Source: Gari tellinella (taxonomy: Eukaryota; Mollusca; Bivalvia; Cardiida; Psammobiidae). Taken from it: 64,000 bases of DNA. Below, one piece after another: positions 1 to 9,584 of this stretch. The stretch lies in assembly GCA_922989275.2 (NCBI GenBank), contig OV277867.1, positions 41,840,070 through 41,904,069 on the forward strand. Direction: 5' to 3'. Within the stretch, counting starts at the first letter, position 1; the number at the start of each line of letters is the position of its first letter. The translations under genes and the position numbers were made by a program. Under the pieces are notes generated by a model. It worked only from the letters and a program-made list of their open reading frames with translations, did not search any database and was not told the origin of the DNA.

Positions 1-10
1 GTTCAGTAAC

Positions 11-172
11 TACAGTGCTCCCTCCCTACAACGGCCCTCTCAACAACGATTCCCACTTTACAACGACGTTTACCATAATTAAGTTTACGCTTTTACTGCT
101 GCGATGTCGTCTGCTTAAAATTGTCGTCTGCTCTTTTTTCTAAAGTTACATAATGGCAATTTGACAGAAAAC
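11..172 (+). mobile_element. Family B MITE, left part (split by insertion)
   Basis: The segment begins TACAGTGCTCCCTCCCTAC and runs into the family B interior with GTCGTCTGC motifs and ATTTTGACAG-like sequence. The rest of the same element resumes at about 2182. Family B is about 350 bp with TIRs CAGTGCTCCCTC / GAGGGAGCACTG and TA at both ends, which is known for pogo/Tigger and Tc1/mariner relatives. It carries no coding capacity. The superfamily is inferred from the ends only. Confidence 0.85.
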
Positions 173-2077
173 AAGAGCGTGTCCCAGTTACACGAATGCC
201 CCCGATGATACAGGGAGGGGAATCCAGACTATCAAACGTAAAAGTTAGAGAGCTAAAACTGTAATGGAGCGCCATTTTGAGGACATCAAGGGCCATTACT
301 CCAAAGGGCCTAGCATAAATTGGTGCCGCTGGTTATCCAAATTGGTCTCCATTTTATGTCAACAAACATTTTCAGAAAGTTTGGTGATGATCAGATGAAA
401 AGCAATGTGTTTGTGAAACACAAATGTCCCCAGCCAGCATCATGTTCTGTAATGTAATGCTTATTTGCAAAAGTAGGTCAAAAGTCATGGTCGTAGGGTA
501 AATGAAACATTGGCATGGTTGGAGAAGTCTTAACACAAGAAACCTATAAAGTATGGAAGCTCTAGGCCTACTGGTTCAAATGTTATTGGCGTATAAAGAT
601 TTATACAAATAAAGGTCAAAGGTCAAGGTCACAAGGGCAAAAACGTAGGTATGGTTGGAAAGGTCTTGACACAAGAAATATATAAACAAAATATGAAAGC
701 CGTAGGCCTACTGGTGCAAATGTTATAGCCATTTAAAGATTTCAACAAAAGTAGGTCAAATGTCAAGGTCACAAGGTCAAAAAGTTTTGTATGGTTAGAA
801 AGGGAAAACACATGTCAAGTATAAAAGGCCAAGGTGCAAAAATGCAAAAGTTCTATCCAAGGTTAAGGTTTTTGGTTAAAGTTTGATTAAATAGGTCAAA
901 GATCGAAGTCAAGGTCACATGGTCAAATATGTTGGTATGGTTGGAAAGGTCTTGACACAAGAAATATACATACAAAATATTAAAGCCCTGGGCCAACTGG
1001 TGCAAATGTAATAGCCATTTAAAGATTTTTACAAAAGTAGGTCAAATGTCAAGGTCACAAGGTCAAAAAGTTTTGTATGGTTGGAAAGGTCTTGCCATGA
1101 AGAATACACATGCCAAGTATAAAAGGCCCAGGTTCAAAAATGCAAAAGTTATAGCCAATGTTAATGTTTTTGGTTAAAGTTTGATTAAATAGGTCAACGG
1201 TGAAGGTCAAGGTCACATGGTCAAAGATATTGGTATGGTAGGAAAGGTCTTGACACAAAACATATACATACAAAATATTAAAGCCCTATGCTAACTGGTG
1301 CAAATGTTATAGCAGTTTAAAGATTTTTACAAAAGAAGGTCAAATGTCAAGGTCAAGGTCAAAAAGTTTTGTATGGTTGGAAAAGTCTTGCCATGAGGAA
1401 TACACATGCCAAGTATAAAATGCCCAGGTGCAAAAATGCAAAAGTTATAGCCAAGGTTAAGGTTTTTGGTTAAAGTTTGATTAAATAGGTCAAAGGTCAA
1501 GGTCAAGGTCGCATGGTCAAAGATGTTGGTATGGTTGGAAAGGTCTTGACACAAGAAATATACTACAAAATATGAAAGCCCTGGGCCTACTGGTTCAAAT
1601 GTTATAGCCATTTAAAGATTTTTACAAAAGTAGGTCAAATTTCAAGGTCAAGGTCACAAGGTCAAAAAGTTTTATATGGTTGGAAAGGTCTTGCCATGAG
1701 GAATACACATGCAAAGTATAAAAGGCCCAGGTGTAAAAATGCAAAAGTTATAGCCAAGGTTAAGGTTTTTGGTTAAAGTTTGATTAAATAGGTCAAAGGT
1801 CAAGGTCAAGGTCACATGGTCAAAGATGTTGGTATGGTTGGAAAAGTCTTGACAAAAGAAATATACATACAAAATATGAAAGCCCTGGGCCTACTGGTGC
1901 AAATGTTATAGCCATTTAAAGATTTTTACAAAAGTAGGTCAAATGTCAAGGTCAAGGTCACAAGGTCAAAAAGGTTTGTATGGATGGAAAGGTCTTGATA
2001 CAGGGAAGACACATGCCAAGTATAAAAGGTCCAGGTACAAAAATGCAAGAGTTATAGCCAAGGTTAAGGTTTTTGGC

Positions 2078-2127
2078 ACAGACAGACGGACGGACGGACG
2101 GACAGACGGACGGACAGACGGACAAAC
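2078..2127 (+). repeat. (GGAC)n / CAGA tetranucleotide microsatellite
   Basis: Imperfect GGAC run with interspersed CAGAC, placed between the tandem core and the terminal hairpin of the host element. Confidence 0.95.
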
Positions 2128-2148
2128 CAACAGACATGACAAAAACTA

Positions 2149-2180
2149 TATGCCCCCGAATCGTAGATTCTGGGGGCATA
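2149..2180. repeat. Terminal hairpin of the tandem-core element
   Basis: TATGCCCCCGAATC pairs with TTCTGGGGGCATA across a 5-nt loop. A 3'-terminal palindrome is known for Helitron/Helentron-type non-autonomous elements. A related CCCCCGAT word occurs near the 5' end at about 199. Confidence 0.85.
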
Positions 2181-2181
2181 A

Positions 2182-2324
2182 AAACCTTAATGACGAGTGA
2201 CAAACAGCTTGAATCCAGATCAGACATCGCGTCACGCCAATTTCCCTCCCTATAACGACTCCCTCCGAACAACGCACACAATATTTTAATCCCATTGGGT
2301 GTCGTTGTAGAGAGGGAGCACTGT
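2182..2324 (+). mobile_element. Family B MITE, right part
   Basis: Resumes with TAATGACGAGTGACAAACAG and ends GAGAGGGAGCACTGT. The central hairpin is reduced: the left arm is present to GATCAGACATCGCGTCACG, then the sequence jumps to CCAATTTCCCTCCC, so most of the right arm is gone. Confidence 0.85.
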
Positions 2325-2559
2325 GACATTAAGTTTTTTGAGTACATGTATACCCGACCCTGAATAGTACAAAATGAAATAGACGTAATTGAAAGGAGGA
2401 ATTGTTCATTTAAAGTTTCAAGGACCAGTGGATCAAAGAAAGTCGTAACTTAATGCATGGAATACCAACAGTAACACAGGAATCCACTAGAAACAGTATG
2501 TATCTGAATATAGAAAGCCGCAAATAGGTTTATCAGTTGATTGGTTCATGAACTCGGAA

Positions 2560-2749
2560 TACAGTAAAACTTCTATATAACGATCGCTAAATTGTGTATA
2601 CTATAAGGCAGTTACGAAGGCGACTGCTGAAAGCAAGGTGACAGTAAAACAGAAAACTCCTTACTGTCACCTTGCTTTAAGCTGTCACCTATCTTTTATA
2701 CAAACAAATAGCATTATTTTAGCCGTCGTTATAGAGAGGTTTTACTGTA
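2560..2749. mobile_element. Family E MITE
   Basis: TACAGTAAAACTTCTATATAACG at the left mirrors ATAGAGAGGTTTTACTGTA at the right, flanked by TA. The centre holds the type-2 hairpin (AAGCAAGGTGACAGTAAAAC paired with its complement). Ends of the CAGTNAAACCTC type are typical of Tigger/pogo-like MITEs. No coding capacity. Confidence 0.85.
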
Positions 2750-2861
2750 GTCATAAATGAACTTAGATACTATTGGAAAGAAAGAAGACAAAATGATAGT
2801 ACTGAAGACAGGTGATTGTTTAAAAACAGGCAACAAGTTCTGATCTACAGGAGAGTGCTCT

Positions 2862-2950
2862 ATAAATTTTGTCTTGTATTAAGCAATCACCTGTCTTTAC
2901 TGCACATCATTGCTTTTCCAATCAGTGGTCGTTTAACAGCATGCAGTTGT
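2862..2950. mobile_element. Family E fragment
   Basis: Holds the right-hand family E words TTAAGCAATCACCTGTCTTTA and CAGTGGTCGTTTAA without a left end. Degenerate. Confidence 0.5.
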
Positions 2951-3143
2951 GCTATTCAAGCTGTAAAGTATTTATTGGACTGTTAACCCATTACCTAAGG
3001 GCATTCAAACGTTTATTATCATCTCATAATAACAACATATGGTTTGGCACCCTCTAACTGTTGGAGAAACGAGTATAGCATATCCACTCTATTACGACCA
3101 CTGACAAGAAGACAAAATGATGACTTTAAAGACAGGTGCGAGT

Positions 3144-3399
3144 TTAACACATTTCTTCATGAATACGCACCTTTGCGCCTTTATTGTATTCCTCCGCTGA
3201 AGAAAATAATTCCACTAAACACTAATTCATTGAACAGTTCAATAAGAATTATTTTCTGTATACCCATGCAGATGGTAGCTTATATCAGGCTGAATGTAAA
3301 GCTGAATGCGCCTCAAGGCACATTCGGCTTTACTTTCAACCTACTTGAATTGGTCACCTGTCTTCAAAACTAGGAACAGGCTGTGGGATAAATGATTAA
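3144..3399 (-). mobile_element. Family C MITE, diverged
   Basis: In reverse orientation it carries the family C words TTCCTCCGCTGAAGAAAAT, the type-2 hairpin with apex GCGCCTCAAGGCAC, and GTCACCTGTCTTCAAAACTAG. It is bounded by TTAA on both sides, which fits piggyBac-like target sites. Confidence 0.7.
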
Positions 3400-3424
3400 A
3401 TTAAGGTGAAATTAAAGCTATAAA

Positions 3425-3579
3425 CTCATAGACGCCGCGTAACGCGGCGTCTCATCAGGATCCAAACTGTTTGACACTCTGATCCTGATTTTAAAAGAAA
3501 TTTTGAAAATTCTAATTTTAGATCGATAGCAGACGACATTGTTGCAGACGAAGATATTACCCAGCACTCCAAGGATTAA
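3425..3579 (+). mobile_element. Family F MITE, left-truncated
   Basis: Starts abruptly in the hairpin apex (GACGCCGCGTAACGCGGCGTC), has the right arm GGATCCAAACTGTTTGACACT, then the GCAGACGAC pair and an end resembling the CAGCATGCAAAGAGTTAA subtype. The outer left arm is missing. Confidence 0.7.
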
Positions 3580-3675
3580 AAGAATGTATTTACATGTTAA
3601 AAACTACTCACAGGAGTCTTAGCTACTAATGGTTTCACACTATAAACAATTCAGCGAATTCATCTGAAACGGTAC

Positions 3676-3869
3676 CAGGGCTCCAGATAAGAGGGAGTAA
3701 ACCGAACAAATACAACATTTTCTCAATTATTTCAGTACCAAATCCTATGATGTTACTACTCATTAGAATCGTCTCGAAGAGACGATTCTAATGGGTAGTG
3801 ACACCATAGGGTTTAATGCAGAAATAAAGATTTTAGTTTTTGAAATACTCCTCTTATCTGGAGCTCTGG
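3676..3869. mobile_element. Family G MITE
   Basis: Ends CAGGGCTCCAGATAAGAGGG and CCTCTTATCTGGAGCTCTGG form a TIR of more than 20 bp. The centre is a long hairpin with arms CTACTCATTAGAATCGTCTC. Two further copies with the same ends lie at 44143 and 61506. The superfamily is not assigned; CAGGG ends are seen in hAT elements, but no clear 8-bp duplication is visible. Confidence 0.85.
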
Positions 3870-3886
3870 AAACCCTACATTATTTA

Positions 3887-4130
3887 TACAGTAGAGAAGA
3901 TGTTATTCTTTCACGTTCAAACTAAACGTAACGCAGTGCAATAAAATGGTAAAAACCGACAGATTTCTTAAACTTCTGACGATCTATTTTTAACTTAGTG
4001 GCAAAACATTTGGACATTGATCATAATTATGCCGGGTTATCCAGCGTCTGATCTGGCTCAACACGTTTTGCAATGGAAAATATTATTTTAGAGCACGTTT
4101 ATTGGGAAAGAGAAAATTTTCCCCGCTGTA
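3887..4130 (+). mobile_element. Family A MITE, diverged
   Basis: TACAGTAGAGAAGATGTTATTC opposite TTTTCCCCGCTGTA, with an eroded type-1 hairpin (GCCGGGTTATCCAGCGTCTG) in between. Only 17 bp separate it from the family G element before it. Confidence 0.75.
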
Positions 4131-4261
4131 ACTGATCATGTGATGAGAGCAAATATCTGTTTAATGCATATTACAGGTAATGGCCAACTGCTGATATTAA
4201 TGCCTAAGATAATCATCAGCTCGGCCTTGCTTATCATCAGCCTATTACGGTGGCCGAGTTA

Positions 4262-4532
4262 TGCTTTCACCAAACTCGCTGACCCTTGAAACTTCAAACA
4301 TAGACACGTCCAGTTTCCCATCAAGTCTGGTCCTATCTAAATATTAACAACATATTGCAAAATATGTTGGTTGACAATACATGTACATGTATTGCAAAAT
4401 GACAAACAGCGCTAATCCTCACCAGAGGGCTCCTGTAGGAGCCCTCTGATGAGGATTTACACTGTTTGCATACAAGAATTGTACTCTTCGCGGGTACACT
4501 ATTTGTAAATGAAGCTTTTCTACGCGTCATAA
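4262..4532 (-). mobile_element. Family D MITE, diverged
   Basis: Reverse orientation: CCTTGAAACTTCAAACATAG, then a hairpin GAGGGCTCCTGTAGGAGCCCTC flanked by ACAAACAGCG and CACTGTTTGC, then TACACTATTTGTAAATG. The TTAA ends are eroded. An extra ATGTACATGTAT duplication precedes the hairpin. Confidence 0.65.
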
Positions 4533-4669
4533 GTGTTCACTGGGTAAAATAGAACCTAGCTTTACAAACTTTAACACTGAACACTAGCGACAAGGTTTAC
4601 AACTTGCGGATGACTATAGCTTGAAATACCATTATAAACCAGCTTTGTACATTTGTAATAAATTATTCT

Positions 4670-4794
4670 TAGATATAAAACCCGTGTTTCAAAGTTAAAA
4701 AGTGTCTTAATTACGTTTCAGCTCTGAAACATATTGGTAAGTTCGATTTAAGCGAGTTCTAGATAACGTTATTCGACTATACTTTCGGCTAAAT
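4670..4794 (+). mobile_element. Family K fragment
   Basis: Contains TTTCAAAGTTAAAAAGTG, GGTAAGTTCGATTTAAGCG and an end resembling TTCGACTATAC. Related copies at 5470, 26312 and 50536 end in TTCGACTGTA, so this is probably another TA-inserting MITE. Low copy number here keeps the boundaries uncertain. Confidence 0.5.
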
Positions 4795-5469
4795 GAGTAT
4801 TATTTACATAATTGCGGTATAAGGTCATGGACTGGTATTAATTGATTTAACTAGTAGCAGAAACATAAAAGTTTATCGACCTCTGTAAGGTAGCGTGTGG
4901 AATCATTTATTCATCACAGTATATCTGTTCGTTTGTTTTGTGTTACACAATCGGGGTTTAATTAATGATTATTGAGATATTTCAAGTTATATTATTTTAA
5001 TGACCATTCTTAAAATGTAACCTCTTTCCAGTGATCAGAAAGTAAAAGAGAGTGGTGTTCTTTAAGGCAGTTGGATGCTTATGCATGATAAAAGTAAAGA
5101 AGAAAGCTCCTTTAGAAGGTTTTCCATTACTTTTGTCATGGATTAGGTCCTGAATAACGATATTACTAAGGACAGTACACTTGTATATTATATAAAAGAC
5201 ATTGAAGGGCGTTTTCAGGACGGATTGCAAAGATGTGACAAGGCTATTTCTATAAATAAAAAGGTAGATTTTTACCATACACCATGAAAGACGGCCATGG
5301 GTTTTTGAACACAAGTAGCCCAATGCAAAGTATACAGTAATGCAGAAAGCTTGTGAAGAAGATTCATTGAGATCGTCGACTGTAAGAGAAGTATTTCAAA
5401 TACAACTGAGTTTTGATAACCCGAGATCGCTTCAGTAGATTTACCGTATTTCAAGCTTGGAACGTGGCT
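4795..5469. other. No recognised feature
   Basis: AT-rich unique sequence. An open frame on the minus strand (4997-5323) has low-complexity composition and no recognisable domain or splice context, so I treat it as chance. Confidence 0.6.
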
Positions 5470-5570
5470 TAGTCATGTTTTAATTTTGAAAATTGAAAAA
5501 CGGGTAAGTTCGAATTGAGCGAGCTCAGGTTAGTGAAATTCAACTGAAAAACTATATGAATAATTTTGAC
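5470..5570 (+). mobile_element. Family K fragment
   Basis: Shares CGGGTAAGTTCGAATTGAGC and a following GAGCTC word with the other K copies. The right end is eroded. Confidence 0.45.
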
Positions 5571-5889
5571 TAAACCGATTTATTAAGTTAGTCTGCAAAT
5601 TGATTTAAATAAAAGAAATAAATGCATCACTCAAGGTCCACAACTATCCTTGCCTAAATGCACCTGCTACACTGGTCTACCTGAGCTCTTGGTCCAGCCA
5701 CGTATTAGGTCAAACCAAATTAAAGGGCCCACCCCACTTCCTAAAGGTCCACAAATCCGTTTGAAAATGTTAGATTTGTTCAGTTTACTACTCTCTTTTA
5801 TCTGGAGCCCGGAGTAACTATCCAGACGATATTATGTCAATGAAAATATTTACAGTCGATACTGTTAAGGGAGACAGTGTATGCGCAAA
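5571..5889. other. No gene; contains a family G end at 5761-5816
   Basis: The stretch has no coding signal. ATGTTAGATTTGTTCAGTTT followed by CTCTTTTATCTGGAGCCCGG matches the right end of family G, so this is an isolated G terminus. Confidence 0.5.
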
Positions 5890-5945
5890 TAAGTGGAAAT
5901 GTCTGAGATGTAATACCTCATTTTGTAATTTACAATACTAAGTAG
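5890..5945. repeat. Direct repeat flanking a family B element, left copy
   Basis: TAAGTGGAAATGTCTGAGAT and the following TAATACC..CATTTTGTAATTTACAATAC recur on the other side of the element at 6306-6371. The right copy carries about 16 extra bases. Confidence 0.8.
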
Positions 5946-6307
5946 TACAGTGTTCGCTCTGTACAACGGCCCTTTCAAGAACGACACCCTCCTTACAACG
6001 ACCCTTGTCGAAATTCCCTAAACATGATAATTATGTCCAACCTAATGACGACTGCAATGTCGTCTGCTTAGAATTTTAGTCTGCTGTTTTCCTCAAAGTT
6101 ACATAATGGACATTTTGGCAGAAGAAAACATAATGACGAGTGACAAACAGCTTGATTCCAGATCAGACGCCGCGTTACGCGGCGTCTGATCTGGATTCAA
6201 GCCGTTTGCAAATGTAAGCCACTTTCTTTCCCTATAACGAATCAATTCGAACAACCAACATACATTTTGTCTCCCATTGGGTGTCGTTGTAGACAGGGAG
6301 CGCTGTA
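5946..6307 (+). mobile_element. Family B MITE
   Basis: TACAGTGTTCGCTCTGTAC to GACAGGGAGCGCTGTA. Contains the GTCGTCTGC pair, then a complete type-1 hairpin with symmetric arms (GATTCCAGATCAGACGCCGC and its complement). Flanked by long direct repeats. Confidence 0.9.
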
Positions 6308-6371
6308 AGTGGAAATGTCTGAGACGTAATACCCTATAATATATTATGTTCATTTTGTAATTTACAATACC
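6306..6371. repeat. Direct repeat flanking a family B element, right copy
   Basis: Begins with the terminal TA of the element and repeats AAGTGGAAATGTCTGAGACG and TTTGTAATTTACAATAC from the left flank. Confidence 0.8.
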
Positions 6372-6718
6372 ACTCTGTTTTTAATCATGCCATTGATTTT
6401 TTAATTATTTGACTCATTTTAAAAATGATTTTAAAAACTTACTATAACAATTTTATAATCTTGGTAATAATATTGAAAGAATTTCCATGTTTCCATGCTA
6501 CTCAATATTGTATCATTTTTATTGTGAATGTATTTATTTGTCTGTCTTGCTTTGTAGGTACATTTATATAATTTCATGTGAAGCGCTTTTGAACGCACAA
6601 CTCCTGTGTGAAAAGAGCGCTATATAAATCGGGTATAATAATAATAATAATACTCAGTATTACCACCAGACCTGCATCAAGCGACCATTGCAACAACCAT
6701 ACATTGACAGTCCGCAGC
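6372..6718. other. AT-rich spacer with a SINE-like tail at 6585-6662
   Basis: TGAAGCGCTTTTGAACGC is followed by GAGCGCTATATAAATC and an ATAATAATAATAAT run. This resembles the 3' tails of several aquatic-animal SINEs. No tRNA-like head is visible upstream, so it would be a truncated copy. The rest is AT-rich without coding signal. Confidence 0.4.
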
Positions 6719-6955
6719 TTAACTTATTCACCTCTGAAACATTTGCTGGACAATTCGAATATAAGTCAAGTCCATTTTTGACTATTTAGGGTTGATTTTA
6801 ACATTTTATTTTTCAAAATGACAAACAGTGTAGACCCTGATCTTAAAGAGCCCTCTAATCAGGGTCTACATTGTCTGCATGGGACAAGTATAATCCTCAC
6901 ATGTAAACTGTTTGTAAATGACGAGTATACTCGTCGCTAGGGTTGAGTGTGTTAA
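6719..6955 (-). mobile_element. Family D MITE
   Basis: Reverse copy bounded by TTAA on the left and GTGTGTTAA on the right. The hairpin reads CAAACAGTGTAGACCCTGAT..ATCAGGGTCTACATTGTCTG, and the end includes GACGAGTATACTCGTC, a second small palindrome usual in this family. Confidence 0.85.
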
Positions 6956-7011
6956 AGAAAATCAAACCTAACGCATATATGTTTATGTAATACCTTTGAC
7001 ATTGATCAGCC

Positions 7012-7217
7012 ACTGCCTTACCCCGAGTACAATGATTATTTGCAAACAGTTTGGATCCTGATCAGACGCAGCGTCACGCGGCGTCTGATCAGAATCCAAA
7101 CTGTTTGAAACTAATTCCGTTATGGTCAATTCAAAAATACCTAAAATTTAAATTTGATAAATAGAAGCAGACAACGATTGTTTTAAATTGATGACGTCAT
7201 GGCAGTGAAGGGGTTAA
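7012..7217 (+). mobile_element. Family F MITE
   Basis: Holds a nearly perfect type-1 hairpin (GGATCCTGATCAGACGCAGC, right arm complementary), then AGAAGCAGACAACG and an end GCAGTGAAGGGGTTAA. The left end CTGCC is eroded. Confidence 0.8.
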
Positions 7218-7334
7218 ATATTGCCAATGCTTATTTAACACTTGGTCGTTTCACAAAAGTTCCACTGTATACGATTAATGATTGTGTAATTAATATTGAA
7301 ATAACAGAATGCTAGGCCGTATTCTTGACTGAGC

Positions 7335-7591
7335 TACAGTGGAGAAGACGTTATTCTTTCCGTTATTCTCTGAAAGAGCCTACACGCAAACGCAATGCAA
7401 AAACAAAAAGAAATCACAGCTTTTGAAAAATCTTTATTTTCTAGATTATCAGAGTGTCAAACGGTTTGGAGCATGCTCAAATGTCGGGTTGTCCTAATTC
7501 TGATCTGATCCAACCGGTTTGCAACGGACATAGTAACTAAACTTCTAGCACAAACGCGTTTATTGGGAAAGAATAACGCTTGTCCATGGCA
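7335..7591 (+). mobile_element. Family A MITE, degenerate
   Basis: TACAGTGGAGAAGACGTTATTC to GGGAAAGAATAACGCTTGTC. The internal hairpin is eroded (GGTTTGGAGCATGCTCAAAT). Its right end abuts a family E element. Confidence 0.75.
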
Positions 7592-7607
7592 ACGTATGAG
7601 TAATGGC

Positions 7608-7816
7608 TACAGTAAAACCTCTCTATTACGACTACTAAAACGAAGGCTAATTGATTGTATAAAGGCCAGGTAACACTTTAAAGCAAGGTGACAGTAACAA
7701 AACTTCTTAAGGAGATTTCTGTTTTACTGTCATTTTGCTATAATAAAGCAGTCACTTGTCGTATACACTTATTTGTTAACACAATTTAATGGCCGTAATA
7801 GAGAGGTTTTACTGTA
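7608..7816. mobile_element. Family E MITE
   Basis: TACAGTAAAACCTCTCTATT to GAGAGGTTTTACTGTA with TA at both ends. Centre AAGCAAGGTGACAGTAACAA with a partly eroded opposite arm. Confidence 0.9.
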
Positions 7817-7958
7817 TGTACCCCATCATTGCCATGTACTGACTGTCCTGCTAGGTTGCAAACAGTTTGAATCCAGATCATACATCGGATAGCTGGATCT
7901 GTATGATCTTCATGTCGATTCTTCATAAGTCACCATGTTAAATATCCAAATGTGCGAA

Positions 7959-8207
7959 TTAACTAAATGATCCCTAGTGACGCTTATATGTGTCTTATAC
8001 CAAACATGTACTGTGAAGAGAACACTTGTACTATGCAAATAGTGAAATCCCTGATCAGAGGGTTCCTGTAGGAGCTCTCTGATCAGGGTCTTCACTGTTT
8101 GTCGTTCTATAAAATATCATAAAAATAACCCTAAACAGTTGAAAGTGGGCCAGCCTTTATTGCAAACTGGAGTTGTCCATTGGAAGTTTCAGGGGATAAT
8201 GAGTTAA
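7959..8207 (+). mobile_element. Family D MITE
   Basis: TTAACTAAATGATCCCTAGT to GGGGATAATGAGTTAA. The hairpin apex is GAGGGTTCCTGTAGGAGCTC. Contains AACCCTAAACAGTTGAAAG and AACTGGAGTTGTCCATTGG, standard family D words. TTAA ends suggest piggyBac-type mobilisation. Confidence 0.85.
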
Positions 8208-8234
8208 AAGCAAATGCCAATTATAAACAGACAA

Positions 8235-8487
8235 TACAGTGGATCTAGGACGTTATTCTTTCCCGTTTACATGCAAACCAAAAGCACACGCACTCCAATA
8301 AAATATAGCAAATGACAGCTGTTTGACAACTTTTGCAATATGTTTTAATCTGAGAGGCAAACAGTTTGGAACCTGATCAGACACCGGGTTACCCGGCGTC
8401 TGATCTAGCTCCAAGCTGTTTGCAATGGAAATAATAGTTTTAGCGTAACCGCATTAATTGGGAAAGATTAACGTCTTCTCAACTGTA
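8235..8487 (+). mobile_element. Family A MITE
   Basis: TACAGTGGATCTAGGACGTT to ACGTCTTCTCAACTGTA, with the hairpin GGAACCTGATCAGACACCGG..CGTCTGATCTAGCTCC. Moderately diverged. Confidence 0.85.
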
Positions 8488-8568
8488 ACATGTAAGTACT
8501 TGGACTGAGACAACAGCATACACTGGAGTATCACATTCAACCCTTCCGACGAGTATATTCGTCATCAA

Positions 8569-8812
8569 TTAACTCATTTCCCCCTGAAGCTTCCAATTAT
8601 CGTTTGCAATAAAAAGCTGGTCCATTTTCGACTTTTTAGGTGTTTTTTTAAACAATATCTTACCAATGACAACAGTGAATACCCTGATCAGAGGGCTCCT
8701 GCAGGAGCCCTCTGATCATGGACTTCACTGTTTGCATAGGACAAGTGTACTCTTCACAGGTACACTTTTGGTAAAAGACGCATATATGCGTCACTAGGGT
8801 TAAATGAGTTAA
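8569..8812 (-). mobile_element. Family D MITE
   Basis: TTAACTCATTTCCCCCTGAA to CTAGGGTTAAATGAGTTAA. A near-perfect hairpin with apex GGGCTCCTGCAGGAGCCC (PstI-type centre) sits between GAATACCCTGATCAGA and its complement. Confidence 0.9.
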
Positions 8813-8841
8813 TAGTGAACATATGAAGAGTGAACTTGTCC

Positions 8842-9008
8842 TTAACCCATTACCCCATAGCCTGTGTCTAGTTTAAAAGAAAGATGATCCCTTAAAGCTG
8901 ATTGAAAGTAAAGCAGAATGCGCCTTAAGGCGCATTCTGTGTTACTTTCAGCCTGCTTTAAGCTATTATCTGCTAGGATATAGAAACTATTTCTTATGAT
9001 ACATTAGT
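8842..9008 (+). mobile_element. Family C MITE, right-truncated
   Basis: TTAACCCATTACCCCATAG, then the type-2 hairpin with apex GCGCCTTAAGGCGC and TATTATCTGCTAGGATATAG. It stops after ATTTCTTATGATACA, which is repeated once more at 9010-9022 before a family D fragment begins. Confidence 0.8.
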
Positions 9009-9020
9009 ATTTCTTATGAT

Positions 9021-9199
9021 ACACCAGTAAATACCCTGGTCAGAGGGCTCCTGCAGGACCCCTTTGATCAAGGTCTCCATTGTTTGTCATTCTGAAATTT
9101 GTAGCAGAAAACAACCCTAAATAGTAAAAATAACCAATTATACTTTATTGGAAACTGGAATTTTCCCTTAACCGTTTCTCGGGTGAATAAGGTACACAT
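9021..9199 (+). mobile_element. Family D fragment
   Basis: Begins just outside the hairpin (CAGTAAATACCCTGGTCAGA), keeps the right half with AACAACCCTAAATAGT and AACTGGAATTTTCCC. The left TTAA end is absent, replaced by the truncated family C copy. Confidence 0.7.
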
Positions 9200-9299
9200 G
9201 TGTTATTCGGTTAATTAGCTTTCATTTTATAATATTCATGTATAAAGCAGATTATATTACTGAGCACAAATATGTATCAGATTATCAATGACGCGCTAC

Positions 9300-9548
9300 T
9301 ACAGTGGAGAAAACGTTATTCTTTCCCGTTTAAACGCAAACGTACGCAAACGCAAAGCACTAAAACGTAGAAAATAACAAGTTTTTGACATTTCTCACTA
9401 TTTATTTTAATCTGAGTGGCAAACAGTTTGGAGCCTGATCAGACACTGGGTTACCCGGCGTCTGATCTGGCTCCATAATGTTTGCAATGGAAAAATAGTT
9501 TACGCGTAAACGCGTTTATTGGGAAAGGATAACGTTTTCTCCACTGTA
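9300..9548 (+). mobile_element. Family A MITE, near-complete reference copy
   Basis: TACAGTGGAGAAAACGTTAT to ACGTTTTCTCCACTGTA, a TIR of about 28 bp ending in TTCTTTCCC on each side and flanked by TA. The interior has GTTTAAACGCAAACGTACGC on the left, a type-1 hairpin (GGAGCCTGATCAGAC and GTCTGATCTGGCTCC), and TTACGCGTAAACGCGTTTAT on the right. It is about 249 bp with no coding capacity. The TA target and CAGT start point to Tc1/mariner-type mobilisation (inference). Confidence 0.93.
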
Positions 9549-9584
9549 CTCTATCAGAGAATGATTCTAAATCTACTAACTGTT

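Larger units (their letters stand above)
173..2181 (+). mobile_element. Tandem-core element with GGAC tail and terminal hairpin (pearl/HINE-like)
   Basis: A short unique 5' part carrying GAATGCCCCCGATGATAC is followed by a tandem core in which two ~150-bp halves alternate in a ~300-bp unit. The phrase GGTCTTGACACAAGAAATAT recurs near 661, 945, 1246, 1542 and 1846. The core is full of AGGTCA and AAGGTCA words. It ends in a GGAC/CAGA microsatellite and a 13-bp-arm hairpin. This order matches the known architecture of bivalve pearl elements and Helentron-associated (HINE) elements. All open frames through it are repeat artefacts. It interrupts a family B element with no obvious loss of B sequence. 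Confidence 0.8.

Noticed and set aside
1055..1872. Minus-strand frames such as TNIFDHVTLTLTFDLFNQTLT repeating several times
   Set aside because: They repeat with the period of the tandem core and are artefacts of the AGGTCA-rich repeat.
2562..2749. Regular palindromes as a CRISPR-like array
   Set aside because: The hairpins sit inside larger elements with distinct terminal repeats, are not evenly spaced, and the sequence is plainly eukaryotic.
6099..6353. Frames containing NGLNPDQTPRNAASDLDSSCLSL at family B elements
   Set aside because: Same reason: translation through the B hairpin (CCAGATCAGACGCC), present at many B copies on either strand.
7082..7110. Hairpins as rho-independent terminators
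   Set aside because: No T-tract follows, the stems are 30 bp or longer, and the context is animal MITEs.
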